A stretch of 64,000 nucleotides of DNA, taken from positions 1-64,000 of the forward strand of contig DJMA01000024.1 in assembly GCA_002436415.1 (NCBI GenBank), written 5' to 3'. Made by a program: the position numbers and the translations under genes. The stretch comes from Bdellovibrionaceae bacterium UBA6502. Its GTDB lineage: Bacteria; Bdellovibrionota; Bdellovibrionia; Bdellovibrionales; UBA840. Under the pieces are notes generated by a model. The model was not told the origin of the DNA. It worked only from the letters and a program-made list of their open reading frames with translations, and did not search any database. This document shows positions 8,368 to 17,884 of this stretch, one piece after another (the first letter of the stretch is position 1; the number at the start of each line of letters is the position of its first letter).

Positions 8368-9750
8368 ATGAAAAGAACAGCTGTAAAAGATTTATTGATG
8401 GCAGAAGCCCCTAAAGACGAAATCATCGTTAAAGGCTGGGTTCGAACAAAAAGAGATAGCAAAACTTTTAGCTTCATTGAGCTAAATGACGGTAGCACAA
8501 TCAATAATATTCAGGTGATTGTTGATGATAATTCTCCGGCTTACGAGAATATCAAAAAACTAAGCACTGGCTCAAGCTGCGCCGTAAAAGGTAAATTGGT
8601 TGAGTCCCCTGGTAAAGGTCAGAAATGGGAAGTTCATGGCACAGAAATCGAAATCTACGGTTTGGCTGGCTCAGATTACCCTCTTCAGAAAAAAGGTCAC
8701 TCCAAGGAATTTCTAAGAGAAATTGCTCACCTTCGTCCAAGAACTAACCTTTATAGCGCTGCCTTTCGAGTTAGAAGCAGACTTGCATATTCCGTTCACC
8801 AATTTTTTCAAGAACGTGGTTTCTTTTACGTAAACACTCCGATTATCACAGCTAGTGACTGCGAAGGAGCTGGTGAATTATTTAGAGTAAGTACTTTAAA
8901 TGCTGAAAAACCACCAATCCAAGAAGGTAAAGCGGATTTTAGCAAAGACTTTTTTGCCAAACAAACCTACCTAAGCGTAAGTGGTCAACTTGAGGGAGAG
9001 ACCTTCGCCACTGCACTATCAAACATATATACTTTCGGTCCAACCTTTCGTGCTGAAAACTCAAACACAGCAAGACACGCTGCCGAGTTTTGGATGATTG
9101 AGCCAGAGATTGCTTTTGCTGATCTCGATGAAAACATGGACGTAGCAGAGGCTTTCGTTAAGCATATGGTAAAAGACGCCCTTGAAAACTGTAAAGACGA
9201 TCTAAGCTTCTTTTCTAAGTTTGTGGATAAAGAGCTATTTTCTCGCCTAGAAAATATCGTAGAAAATGAATTCGCTAGAGTATCTTATCGTGAAGCGGTT
9301 GAGCTTTTACAAAAAACAGACAAAAAATTTGAGTACTCCGTTGATTTTGGTACTGATCTACAAACAGAACACGAACGATGGCTGGCTGAAGAGCATTTTA
9401 AAAAACCTGTTTTTGTATACAATTATCCGGATAGCATAAAACCCTTTTACATGAGAAAAAATGAAGACGGAGAAACAGTTGCTGCCGTGGATTTATTAGT
9501 TCCAGGTGTTGGCGAATTGATCGGTGGTAGTCAGCGTGAAGAGAGAATGGACGTTCTTCTGAAAAACTTGGAAGCACATGACATCCCTCTTGAAGAGTAT
9601 CAGTGGTATGTTGACACAAGAAAATACGGAAGCGTACCTCACTCTGGTTTTGGTTTAGGCTTTGAGAGAATGATCATGTTTGTTACAGGCCTTCAAAACA
9701 TTCGAGACGTAATTCCCTTTCCAAGAACGCCAGGAAACTGCGAATACTAA
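8368..9750 (+). CDS. asnS: Asparaginyl-tRNA synthetase
   Basis: A 460-residue class IIb aminoacyl-tRNA synthetase charging tRNA-Asn. An OB-fold anticodon-binding domain occupies about residues 15-100 (VKGWVRTKRDSKTFSFIELNDGS). The catalytic core follows, with class II motif 2 (FRAENSNTARHAAEFWMIEPE) and motif 3 (GFGLGFERM). The specificity is shown by the Asn-type AEFWMIEPE segment. It has its own promoter and a strong downstream terminator, so it is monocistronic. The ribosome site AAGGAAAA precedes the ATG. A dedicated AsnRS implies direct charging of Asn. Confidence 0.96.
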   Translation: MKRTAVKDLLMAEAPKDEIIVKGWVRTKRDSKTFSFIELNDGSTINNIQVIVDDNSPAYENIKKLSTGSSCAVKGKLVESPGKGQKWEVHGTEIEIYGLAGSDYPLQKKGHSKEFLREIAHLRPRTNLYSAAFRVRSRLAYSVHQFFQERGFFYVNTPIITASDCEGAGELFRVSTLNAEKPPIQEGKADFSKDFFAKQTYLSVSGQLEGETFATALSNIYTFGPTFRAENSNTARHAAEFWMIEPEIAFADLDENMDVAEAFVKHMVKDALENCKDDLSFFSKFVDKELFSRLENIVENEFARVSYREAVELLQKTDKKFEYSVDFGTDLQTEHERWLAEEHFKKPVFVYNYPDSIKPFYMRKNEDGETVAAVDLLVPGVGELIGGSQREERMDVLLKNLEAHDIPLEEYQWYVDTRKYGSVPHSGFGLGFERMIMFVTGLQNIRDVIPFPRTPGNCEY

Positions 9751-9773
9751 TGCTTATTGTTTATTAACAAAAA

Positions 9774-9796
9774 AAGCCTCCATTCGGAGGCTTCTT
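9774..9796. terminator. Bidirectional terminator between asnS and hybrid kinase
   Basis: Stem AAGCCTCC (9774-9781) with GGAGGCTT (9786-9793), loop ATTC. It has CTTTTAT on the plus side and a seven-T run on the minus side, so it serves both convergent genes. Confidence 0.85.
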
Positions 9797-12049
9797 TTAT
9801 GAGGCCGACTCAAAAAGAAGCTTCAAGTGGCGAGCTAACTCTCTTCGGCTAAATGGTTTATTCAAAACCAAATCAAATTGTAGATCACCATCTAGCAACT
9901 CATTCACCTCGGCTTGCTCATCCAAACCGCCGGTAATTAAGATTTTATAACTCGGCAAACAATCCAATGTATGAAGCTTTTCAAGTAACTCCACACCTGT
10001 CATGCCCGGCATACGCATATCAGTAAAAATACCATCAAATTCTTGCTTGGTCATAATTGCTATTGCCTCTGGACCACTGGAGGCCTCTAAAACTTCAAAG
10101 CCCAAACCTTCTAAATGTTTTCGGATCAGCTGACGAACTGTTACATCATCGTCTACGATTAAAACTTTTCCACCAAAATGAGAATCCAATTTCTGTACCG
10201 TCCTTTTTGCGAATTCACTAGTTAATGGGAATTTTAAGATAAACTCACTCCCCTTACCAAGCTCTGATCTTACCGCAATATCGCCACCAAAATCTTCAAC
10301 AATTCGCCTAGTTAGATCCAAACCAATTCCCGTGCCTTTACCGGCAGGTTTGGTCGTGAAATAAGAATTGAAGATTTTTTGAACCAATTCATCATTCATG
10401 CCGACACCATTGTCTTCAATCTTTAAAAACACATTCTTATCTTTATTGTAGCTTGAAATGCGAATTTGTTTTTCTTCACCATCTTGCTTTTCTAATACAG
10501 CGTCCTTAGCATTACTAATTAAATTCAAAATCGCCTGCTGCAACTTATTACGATTTCCCAAAATCACAAAGTCTTCAGCTGAAAAGTCGGTGATAATCTT
10601 AACACCCTCATTGATATAAAGACTATTCACTAATTGATGAGTTTCCTCTAATGCCTCATGCAGATCCACTACATCTTTTTTATCGGTTTTATCATCCTCT
10701 CTAGCGAAGACCCGTAAACCATCTACAATTCCACGAATGCGATTAATTGCCACCATCTGATTCTGTACGAGTTTTTCTACCTCAGAATCTTTGCGATTGG
10801 ATTGCTCTAAGTAACCCTCCAAAAGCTCTAAATTTCCTTGTATAATCGCCAAGGGATTATTAATTTCATGACCAATCCCTGAGGCTAACTCCCCAATGCT
10901 TGCCATCTTTGCCGATTGAATCACCTGACTTTTCATGGTTTCTCGTTCTTTCTCAGCATTCTTCTTTGTAGTAACGTCAATAAAAAGACCTAGTATACCA
11001 AAGGCATCGTTATCGCGATTGTACATTGGAACAACTGATTGAACAAAGTAACCCGTGCTTCCATCCATTAAATCAATGCAAATTTCTTGGTTCCACTTCG
11101 CTTTTCTAGAAATCAAAACATCATTATCTAACTGATGAAACTCAATGGCTTTTTGATGACTAGGAATCTCTTCAACGCCTCTACCAATCAACTGAGAACT
11201 ATCCATTCCAAGTAAATTAGCGTATAAATCATTACAACCTATATAATTCCCAGATAGGTCACGCCAATAAATATAAGCAGGTATACCGTTAATGATATTT
11301 TCTAAAAGATTCGCTTGTTTAAAAAGCTCATCCTTTGCCACCTTTCTTTCATTTGCCTCTGTCTGTAAATCAGCATAGGCTCGTTGTAAATTTCTGCGCA
11401 TTGAGTTAATTGAATTAACCAACACATCCAGCTCATCAGAATTTTCGTTTCTAGCTCTTTCTAGTTTTAAATCTTCACCTTGTCTAAGATCAAGGTTCTT
11501 GGTGTAGCTAGCAACTTTCTCTAAAGGCTTTGTGATTAAAAAATTGATGATAAATAAAATAAAGGCAGAAACAATAAAGGTCTTTATCGCTTGCGAAACT
11601 AATATAACAGCGATCTGCTCTCGAACCTTGCTTTTTACATTGTTGTCAGTGGCTTGAACGTATAACTCACCAAGCTCTAAATTATTCATTTGGGTTTGGT
11701 AATTTAGTTTTATTCTACGAACTTCGATGGGATTTTCTTGGCGATCTCCAATCGATATAACCTTTTCCCCATTAGAAATTACTTCTGCATAATTGATATC
11801 AGGATAATTAAGAATCCCTTCTAATTCGATTTTTATCTGAGCAGTATCAAAAATCCAAAGGGATTTAGACAATGAATTGGTATGGGTTAACTCTAGTTGC
11901 TTAAGCTGTCCACCAATGGACTTTACACCACTATGATAGGTAGTAGCCAATTGAAAAAAAGTAGCCATGATGGTGATCACAGAACTACAAACTAAAATTA
12001 AAAAAAGTAGCCGATAGGCTAAGACACCTCGTCCTTGATTTTGTTCCAT
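9797..12049 (-). CDS. Membrane hybrid sensor histidine kinase (HAMP-PAS-HK-receiver)
   Basis: A 750-residue inner-membrane signalling protein. A first TM helix (about 12-34) is followed by a ~110-residue periplasmic sensor region, a second TM (about 148-172), HAMP, a short coiled coil, and a PAS domain (about 245-360). The dimerisation domain has phospho-acceptor H394 in SGIGHEINNPLA. The ATPase domain has N, G1 (DNGVGM) and G2 (KGTGIGL) boxes. A C-terminal receiver has phospho-acceptor D677 (TDMRMPG) and conserved K731. The ATG at 12049 is chosen because AGAGG lies just upstream; an extension to 12109 lacks a ribosome site. Signal and output are unknown, and no separate regulator gene is adjacent. 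Confidence 0.9.
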   Translation of the reverse strand: MEQNQGRGVLAYRLLFLILVCSSVITIMATFFQLATTYHSGVKSIGGQLKQLELTHTNSLSKSLWIFDTAQIKIELEGILNYPDINYAEVISNGEKVISIGDRQENPIEVRRIKLNYQTQMNNLELGELYVQATDNNVKSKVREQIAVILVSQAIKTFIVSAFILFIINFLITKPLEKVASYTKNLDLRQGEDLKLERARNENSDELDVLVNSINSMRRNLQRAYADLQTEANERKVAKDELFKQANLLENIINGIPAYIYWRDLSGNYIGCNDLYANLLGMDSSQLIGRGVEEIPSHQKAIEFHQLDNDVLISRKAKWNQEICIDLMDGSTGYFVQSVVPMYNRDNDAFGILGLFIDVTTKKNAEKERETMKSQVIQSAKMASIGELASGIGHEINNPLAIIQGNLELLEGYLEQSNRKDSEVEKLVQNQMVAINRIRGIVDGLRVFAREDDKTDKKDVVDLHEALEETHQLVNSLYINEGVKIITDFSAEDFVILGNRNKLQQAILNLISNAKDAVLEKQDGEEKQIRISSYNKDKNVFLKIEDNGVGMNDELVQKIFNSYFTTKPAGKGTGIGLDLTRRIVEDFGGDIAVRSELGKGSEFILKFPLTSEFAKRTVQKLDSHFGGKVLIVDDDVTVRQLIRKHLEGLGFEVLEASSGPEAIAIMTKQEFDGIFTDMRMPGMTGVELLEKLHTLDCLPSYKILITGGLDEQAEVNELLDGDLQFDLVLNKPFSRRELARHLKLLFESAS

Positions 12050-12164
12050 CATACCTCTTTCATGGTATTTTATCGGACAAAATAAGACAAAGCTTTTAGA
12101 TATATTCACAGAAAGAGGTCAAGCTCGAAGAACCAGACCTTTGGTTAAGATCAAGTTAGGAGCC

Positions 12165-12196
12165 GGAGATATTATGTTATATTATTTTATATCTCC
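12165..12196. other. Inverted repeat between VWA lipoprotein and kinase genes
   Basis: GGAGATAT (12165-12172) pairs with ATATCTCC (12189-12196) around an A/T-only loop of 16 nt. It has no T-run on the minus strand. It could be a weak terminator for the VWA gene or an operator ahead of the kinase gene. Confidence 0.35.
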
Positions 12197-12207
12197 AGCG
12201 AGGTTTT

Positions 12208-13257
12208 TTAGTTTTTCAATGCGACTGGGTCAAAATTGATTTGTATATTAGCCCCTTGTACAGGAATGGCATTACCATAAAACTGAATGGAGTTACTTTC
12301 TGCAATATACTGCCATCCATCTTCACTAGACTGAGCCACTGTAGTTCCATCAACGATCACCTGAATGCTTTCGATCACAGGCTCTCTTGATAGGTAAAAC
12401 TGAGACGATAGAATTACGATTTTCTCGCCAATGATTTCTAAATTCTCAGCAAAGTTATCTGCACAAACACTTGCTTTAATACCGTCCGTTAAATCAGATA
12501 ACTCACCCACTCGAACAGCAATTTGACCATCAGGCGTATTGTCATCTCTACACTGATCATCAAAAATACCAATGGTAGAAACATTATACAAACGTCTCGC
12601 GCTACTTGATCCTGTTATCACATCCATTGCGTCCACAAAATCTTGTACCGGAGTTAATCCTTCATAATCATAGTCATTCCAAAGGTAGTCTCCACCATCA
12701 TGACTAAAATCATCTTCATCAGAAACCACAATCACAGCGAGGTAAGCCCCATCCCTAGGGAAATCTAAGTTGGAATTATCCGTGTTTGTCAAAGCCGCAA
12801 TCATTGACGACAAAGCTCTTTCATCGCCGCAACCAGAAGTACCTTGTGTAATATTACTTAAGAAAGCATCTTCTAAGTCTGGAGTGTTAGAAGTTAAAAT
12901 ACTAACTCCAGAATTAGAGCGATACCTGCTAATGTTATTTTGCTGAGCACAATACTGATTTCCATTATGTTCGCGCCATGCTTCGGTTGTAGTTACTGCC
13001 ATTTGAAAATCGAAGGACTTTTCTTTGAAACGAGTAATAAAACTAGAAAAGTTACTCGCAACATTTGCTTGCAAATTAGCCATAGAACCTGAGTTATCTA
13101 CCACCCACAAAATATCAATTTTGTTTTCGAAGTTACTCGAGCTTTGTTCAAACTCATCTGTCTCATCTAAAATACTTACCGTTGGAATATCCTCACAAGC
13201 CGTGAGAACAACAATCTGGAAAATCAAAAACAATTTTAATAAACGGTTTAACTGCAT
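12208..13257 (-). CDS. VWA-domain lipoprotein
   Basis: A 349-residue predicted lipoprotein. The signal peptide ends in lipobox LTAC with C21 as the lipidation site. A von Willebrand A domain starts near residue 47, with the metal-ion MIDAS motif DNSGS at 54-58 and the downstream acidic VVSDEDDFS segment. Two pairs of Cys in the domain probably form disulfides. The C-terminal ~70 residues form a separate beta-rich segment (REPVIESIQVIVDGTTVAQ). VWA domains bind ligands through a divalent metal; the partner here is not apparent. Same strand as the downstream kinase but 158 bp apart, so co-transcription is uncertain. Confidence 0.85.
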   Translation of the reverse strand: MQLNRLLKLFLIFQIVVLTACEDIPTVSILDETDEFEQSSSNFENKIDILWVVDNSGSMANLQANVASNFSSFITRFKEKSFDFQMAVTTTEAWREHNGNQYCAQQNNISRYRSNSGVSILTSNTPDLEDAFLSNITQGTSGCGDERALSSMIAALTNTDNSNLDFPRDGAYLAVIVVSDEDDFSHDGGDYLWNDYDYEGLTPVQDFVDAMDVITGSSSARRLYNVSTIGIFDDQCRDDNTPDGQIAVRVGELSDLTDGIKASVCADNFAENLEIIGEKIVILSSQFYLSREPVIESIQVIVDGTTVAQSSEDGWQYIAESNSIQFYGNAIPVQGANIQINFDPVALKN

Positions 13258-13413
13258 ACAGTACTCCCTAATGGAATCATCCTTAATGGATCATGGGAGC
13301 TTTGAAGAACTACATGCAAAATGACAAAGCTTCTTTCACATCTGCAACCATCATAATACTTTTAGAAGATTTTGACAAAATGCAGTAAGCTTTTGATATT
13401 ACGATATAAACAC

Positions 13414-13440
13414 AAAAATGCCTCGAAATGATCCGAGGCA
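13414..13440 (-). terminator. Terminator downstream of GMP reductase-like gene
   Basis: On the minus strand TGCCTCG (13440-13434) pairs with CGAGGCA (13425-13419), followed by five T (13418-13414). It lies 110 bp past the stop codon at 13550. The remaining bases between the two genes (13258-13549) show nothing else. Confidence 0.7.
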
Positions 13441-13549
13441 AATGTCTAATATTATTCAGTTCTCATAAAATGAAACAGTGACGAAGTTTTCTACATTGCG
13501 ACTCACTATGAAACAAAAAGCCTCATTAATAAATCGTAACTATAGATTA

Positions 13550-14596
13550 TTACACTAAACCATGGGCTCGGGATTCACTGAAACCAGCAGCACTCATTTT
13601 CATAAACTCTGCTTTTTGACGAATTTCATCAATCTCCGCAGCATTAATATAAGTCATGCCGCTTCTTAATCCACCAGTTAACTCATTTATAACATCAGAA
13701 ACATGGCCTTTTACCGGAACCCAATGGCTCTCGCCTTCTGCCGCCATTCCCTCAGGAACACCACCACGCCAGTTTTCTTGAGCTGATTTAGAGGCCATAC
13801 CGCGATATAGTTTTTTACCGGAACGGATCTCACCAGGACTCTCAATGGTTCCTGATAACAAGCTACCAAGCATCACGCAATCCGCTCCAGCCGCTAAAGC
13901 TTTAACAATATCACCAGAAGTTTTCACACCACCATCAGCGATTAAAGGTACACCCATCTCTCTTGTTACTTCTGCACAAGTGGCAATGGCTGTTAACTGA
14001 GGAACCCCACAGCCAGTAATGATTCGTGTGGTACACATTGATCCAGGACCAATACCAACCTTCACGGCATCAGCTCCAGCATTAATTAAATCTCTCGCCG
14101 CCTCGGGAGTTGCAATATTACCAGCTACAATCTCAACTTCTTTGAATGTTTTTTTAATGCCTTCCATTACTTCGATCATGCTTACTGCGTGTCCGTGGGC
14201 AATGTCTATTGTTAAAACATTACAACCAGCATCTACTAATTTTCTAGCTCGTTCTTCCCAATCAGGATTTACGCCAATGCTTGCAGAAATTCTATCTACA
14301 CCAAACTCTACCAATCTTTTGATTTGCTCAACCTGTTGATCTACAGAAATAAAGCGATGTAAAATCCCTACTCCACCTAGGTCATTCATACTTTTCGCCA
14401 TTTCCCACTCAGTAACTGTATCCATATTTGAGGACACCAATGGAATATCTAGGCTAATCTTTTTGGTAAACTTTGTTTTTAAATCAGGGTCACGACGAGA
14501 GCGCATTTCTAATTTTTTGGGAACCAATAAAACATCATTAAAACTGAGAGCATCTTCTCTTTCAGAAATTGATTTCCAGTTGAAACGTAAACCCAT
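13550..14596 (-). CDS. guaC: IMPDH/GMP reductase family enzyme lacking CBS domains, probably GMP reductase
   Basis: A 348-residue cytoplasmic TIM-barrel enzyme. The phosphate-binding loop and catalytic Cys are in GIGPGSMCTTR (C188), and the second phosphate motif is IADGGVKTSGD. The paired CBS domains of canonical IMP dehydrogenase are absent; the barrel is continuous at GMP-reductase length. The late segment GMASKSAQENWRGGVPE with AAEGESHWVPVKG aligns better by eye with GMP reductases, and the Arg-Tyr dyad typical of IMPDH (NRYF or DRYF) is not seen. It would convert GMP to IMP, matching the purine theme of the window. An IMPDH assignment remains possible. AAGGAG precedes the ATG. Confidence 0.75.
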   Translation of the reverse strand: MGLRFNWKSISEREDALSFNDVLLVPKKLEMRSRRDPDLKTKFTKKISLDIPLVSSNMDTVTEWEMAKSMNDLGGVGILHRFISVDQQVEQIKRLVEFGVDRISASIGVNPDWEERARKLVDAGCNVLTIDIAHGHAVSMIEVMEGIKKTFKEVEIVAGNIATPEAARDLINAGADAVKVGIGPGSMCTTRIITGCGVPQLTAIATCAEVTREMGVPLIADGGVKTSGDIVKALAAGADCVMLGSLLSGTIESPGEIRSGKKLYRGMASKSAQENWRGGVPEGMAAEGESHWVPVKGHVSDVINELTGGLRSGMTYINAAEIDEIRQKAEFMKMSAAGFSESRAHGLV

Positions 14597-14746
14597 TTAA
14601 ACTCCTTTGTACTGCTAGTTTTATCAACAATAGCCATTTTTACGACAGGACATTTTTAGACAATATCAAGCAAAAAGCAAGGAAAAGCCACGCCACCTTC
14701 TTGGACAATTAGCAAAATCTAAGCCTTTAAGAATCAATAAAAACCA

Positions 14747-17700
14747 TTAAAGGTCAATAAAGCTACGAATCAAACGAGCTGGGTTGATTTCATTACCTTC
14801 TTCATCAAGATCGGCAGAGCAATAAAACATCAAAGCTAATCTTAAGCGATCCTCAGTTACTAAAAACTGCCTAGGACTACAGTTGGCGGGTTTAAACATT
14901 TTCCACTTCAATTTTGCCGTAAAACCACTCTCATCAATTTTTACCAAATGAATTTGCTCAGCCTCAATGGAAGACTCTTCAACAAACAAATAGATCTCTT
15001 TCCTCGCTCCTAGAGCCAGAGGGATCACACTTTGTCTGAGTAATAGTTTGGGAATTACTGTGTTTCTTAACAATGGGTGAGTATCAATAATTTCTTGAGT
15101 CTCTAGTTTTACAATATTTAAGCTATCTCGGTTTTTGTGAACAGCATAATCTAGATTATCTCTTCCTCGAAAAGCGATGCGTGACTCAAAATAAGGTGAA
15201 TCAATTTGATTGTTAAAATAATATTTTTTAATTTTATGAGTAGTACGATCCAACAATGAATAACGTAGACGATTTTTCTTACTATCAAAAGATATTAAAT
15301 TTTTATTATTCGCACCTAAATTACGATCCCAAAACTTATTCAAGCTTTGACCAGCGATTTGTGTTTTACCTTGAAAGTTAATTCTCTCAAAACTTCCATC
15401 ATTAAAAAATCGAACCTCAATGACATCATAAAATGCTCCATAACCACTTAGGAAAATAGCAGCTACATAGTCACTCTCTCTCTCTTCAGGGTTTAAAGGA
15501 ACAATGCTATTGATCCATAAGGTCTCGCTCATGTCTTTTTGTAATTTTTGATTTTTAAAATAAAACAAATTGTTATCAAGGAGTCTTGGCTTTAAACAAA
15601 TCTTACTCTCACACTGCTTTGGCTCTAAAGTATAAAAACCAAATGGATGCATCACGGGGCTACCATAAATGGGATTTAAGCTATGGTCCGTAAAGTACTT
15701 ACGATTGGCCCAGAAAGCTGGCATAGCAATTGATCGCTTTTTTGAAATTGGATACTTCATCCAACTTAGAGAGTTTATATTTAAACTATCTATTCCGATT
15801 CTAGGATCATAAAGCTTCATTTTTCCATACTCAGGAAACAGTCTCGATCCATCCCTTTTTAAATATAAGTACTCTCTACCTGTATCGTAGTCGTCGCCAA
15901 CACGGGCCGATAAAACTATTAAAAAGTCCCTCTCGCTATCGTAGTTAAAATCACCAAGATAGACCGCTGAAACCTCCTGCTTCTCATCTATGTCTAAAGA
16001 AAACTCCAGTTTCCCGTCTTTTTCAAAGTTAACAACTTCCAATCTTCGAAAATCATCTTTCTTCGCAACTCCGAAATAAAAAGGGCCCGGACTGATGCCC
16101 ATCATACTTTGAATTCCATGATAGTTTTCAGGAGATACAAATCCATCATTTTTCTTTTGCCCAAGATCAAAAGAAAAATCTTCATCTAAGTTTCTTCCCA
16201 TATGAAATATAGCTAGAGCTTTTTCTTGCAAATCTCCTTGCACTACCTGCAATTCAATTTTTAAAACTTGGGATGCGTTCTCAAAATTAGCCCTTAGCTG
16301 AAATACACAATCTTTTCTGCGGCCATTAAGCTTACAAGTTCTCCCAATAATTTCAACGCCTGGGTCACTCAAAGAAATTTTAAGTTCTGAGCTAGAAACA
16401 TCGCCTCCAAATATTTCATAGGATAAACGCAAGTCTCCCCTTGCCTCTTTGTTGAAAAATATTCGATTATTTTCTTTCAGGTCAAAATAAACTCTTGGAG
16501 GAAGCTCATTCATTTCTTTTAAAAATAGTTTTACATCTGGCTTTAAACTCAGAGAGTAAGGGTAGCCTGAAACACTGGAGCGATACATTCGCTCATAAAG
16601 CTCATCTTTACTGGCATTTGGATAGAGAGATTTTAAGATAGAAAACAAACCCGCAATATATGGACCTGACTGCGAACTACCATCCATATACTCCCAAAGC
16701 TGCACGGGAAATCTTTTACTCTTATTGTTAGGAAATGTACTTAAAATTGCAGTTCCTGGTGCTGCAAAATCAATGTGCGCACCGTAATTACTCCAGCTTG
16801 CGTATTCCCCTTGAATGCCCATTGCCCCGACACACACCACTGATTTATAAGCGCATGGTTTTACCTGAGAAAACGAACTATCATTTCCAGAACTTGCCAC
16901 AACAATAATATCATTGTCATCAGCAATCTCCATTAACTCTTTCATAACTGGAATGTTTAAAACCGGCGGCCAGCCTAGGCTTAAATTAATAATTTTAGCT
17001 TCACGAATTATAGAGTAGTATATGGCTTGCGCAACGTAAACACTAAGGGTGGAGACATTATTAACTGTATCTTCCTCGAAACCTTCTAAATCTTGTTCAC
17101 TTAAATAAACTTTTGCTGGCAATATTTTTGCCACAGGACTGATTCCACTCACTCCAATTCCATCATCATCATTCGCAGCAATGATTCCTGAAGTATGAGT
17201 TCCATGCCCATAATAATCTGTAACAAGGCCTTGTTTTGTATAATGAGGGGCAACAAAATTGTAACCACGACAATCATTAGGGAAAGGCTTATTGTCACTT
17301 GGCTCAGTTAGAGGTATTCCACATTGATCAGGACTTTCATAAACCCTCGAATTTAAATCAGGATGGGTCAGATCAATCCCTGAATCAACCACTGCAACCA
17401 GGACTTCCTTTTTCAATAGTGGAAATACATTGTCTTTTAAAAACTTAAAATCAAAATCAAAACCCGACTTCCCCTTGATACTCACTGGACTATCAAAACT
17501 AGGGTGTTCAATTAAATACTGGCCCGTATTTTCTAAGGCCCATTGGTAAGGATAAAAATCAGACCTTTTTGCCAAACTTTCTTTGGAAGCCACTAAGTTG
17601 TGAAATTCAAAGGATACATTTTCGGTAGCAGAAAGAACAAATTCCTTTTTAGAAAGACTCTGCTTCAAGCTTCCAATTTGATATAGCTCTGAAAAGTTCA

Positions 17701-17884
17701 CCAAATAATACTTTTGAAGTCTTGGAAACTTATTTGCACCTAAAAACATGGGTTTAAAATCTTGTACACTATAAGTTTTCTTCAACTGAGCTAGATCTTC
17801 CGTGGCTACAATAAACTCCGCCGAGAAAGACTCAATTGAAAACATTATGTTACACAGAGCTAAAAGACAAAAAAGCTTTTTCAT
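14747..17884 (-). CDS. Secreted subtilisin-like (S8) serine protease
   Basis: A 1045-residue exported protein with a signal peptide (about 1-22, ending SFSA). An N-terminal propeptide-like segment reaches about residue 115. The catalytic domain (about 115-455) has Asp167 in AVVDSGIDLTHPD, His227 in YYGHGTH, oxyanion Asn334 in ASSGND and Ser404 in DGSSQSGPY, where the usual GTSMA is GSSQS. The remaining ~580 residues are beta-rich and contain acidic turns such as DFNYDSERDF that resemble FG-GAP/VCBS repeats. Its ATG overlaps the stop codon of the upstream 1249-residue gene by one base (TAATG), which points to translational coupling. All four key residues are present, so it should be active. 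Confidence 0.92.
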   Translation of the reverse strand: MKKLFCLLALCNIMFSIESFSAEFIVATEDLAQLKKTYSVQDFKPMFLGANKFPRLQKYYLVNFSELYQIGSLKQSLSKKEFVLSATENVSFEFHNLVASKESLAKRSDFYPYQWALENTGQYLIEHPSFDSPVSIKGKSGFDFDFKFLKDNVFPLLKKEVLVAVVDSGIDLTHPDLNSRVYESPDQCGIPLTEPSDNKPFPNDCRGYNFVAPHYTKQGLVTDYYGHGTHTSGIIAANDDDGIGVSGISPVAKILPAKVYLSEQDLEGFEEDTVNNVSTLSVYVAQAIYYSIIREAKIINLSLGWPPVLNIPVMKELMEIADDNDIIVVASSGNDSSFSQVKPCAYKSVVCVGAMGIQGEYASWSNYGAHIDFAAPGTAILSTFPNNKSKRFPVQLWEYMDGSSQSGPYIAGLFSILKSLYPNASKDELYERMYRSSVSGYPYSLSLKPDVKLFLKEMNELPPRVYFDLKENNRIFFNKEARGDLRLSYEIFGGDVSSSELKISLSDPGVEIIGRTCKLNGRRKDCVFQLRANFENASQVLKIELQVVQGDLQEKALAIFHMGRNLDEDFSFDLGQKKNDGFVSPENYHGIQSMMGISPGPFYFGVAKKDDFRRLEVVNFEKDGKLEFSLDIDEKQEVSAVYLGDFNYDSERDFLIVLSARVGDDYDTGREYLYLKRDGSRLFPEYGKMKLYDPRIGIDSLNINSLSWMKYPISKKRSIAMPAFWANRKYFTDHSLNPIYGSPVMHPFGFYTLEPKQCESKICLKPRLLDNNLFYFKNQKLQKDMSETLWINSIVPLNPEERESDYVAAIFLSGYGAFYDVIEVRFFNDGSFERINFQGKTQIAGQSLNKFWDRNLGANNKNLISFDSKKNRLRYSLLDRTTHKIKKYYFNNQIDSPYFESRIAFRGRDNLDYAVHKNRDSLNIVKLETQEIIDTHPLLRNTVIPKLLLRQSVIPLALGARKEIYLFVEESSIEAEQIHLVKIDESGFTAKLKWKMFKPANCSPRQFLVTEDRLRLALMFYCSADLDEEGNEINPARLIRSFIDL

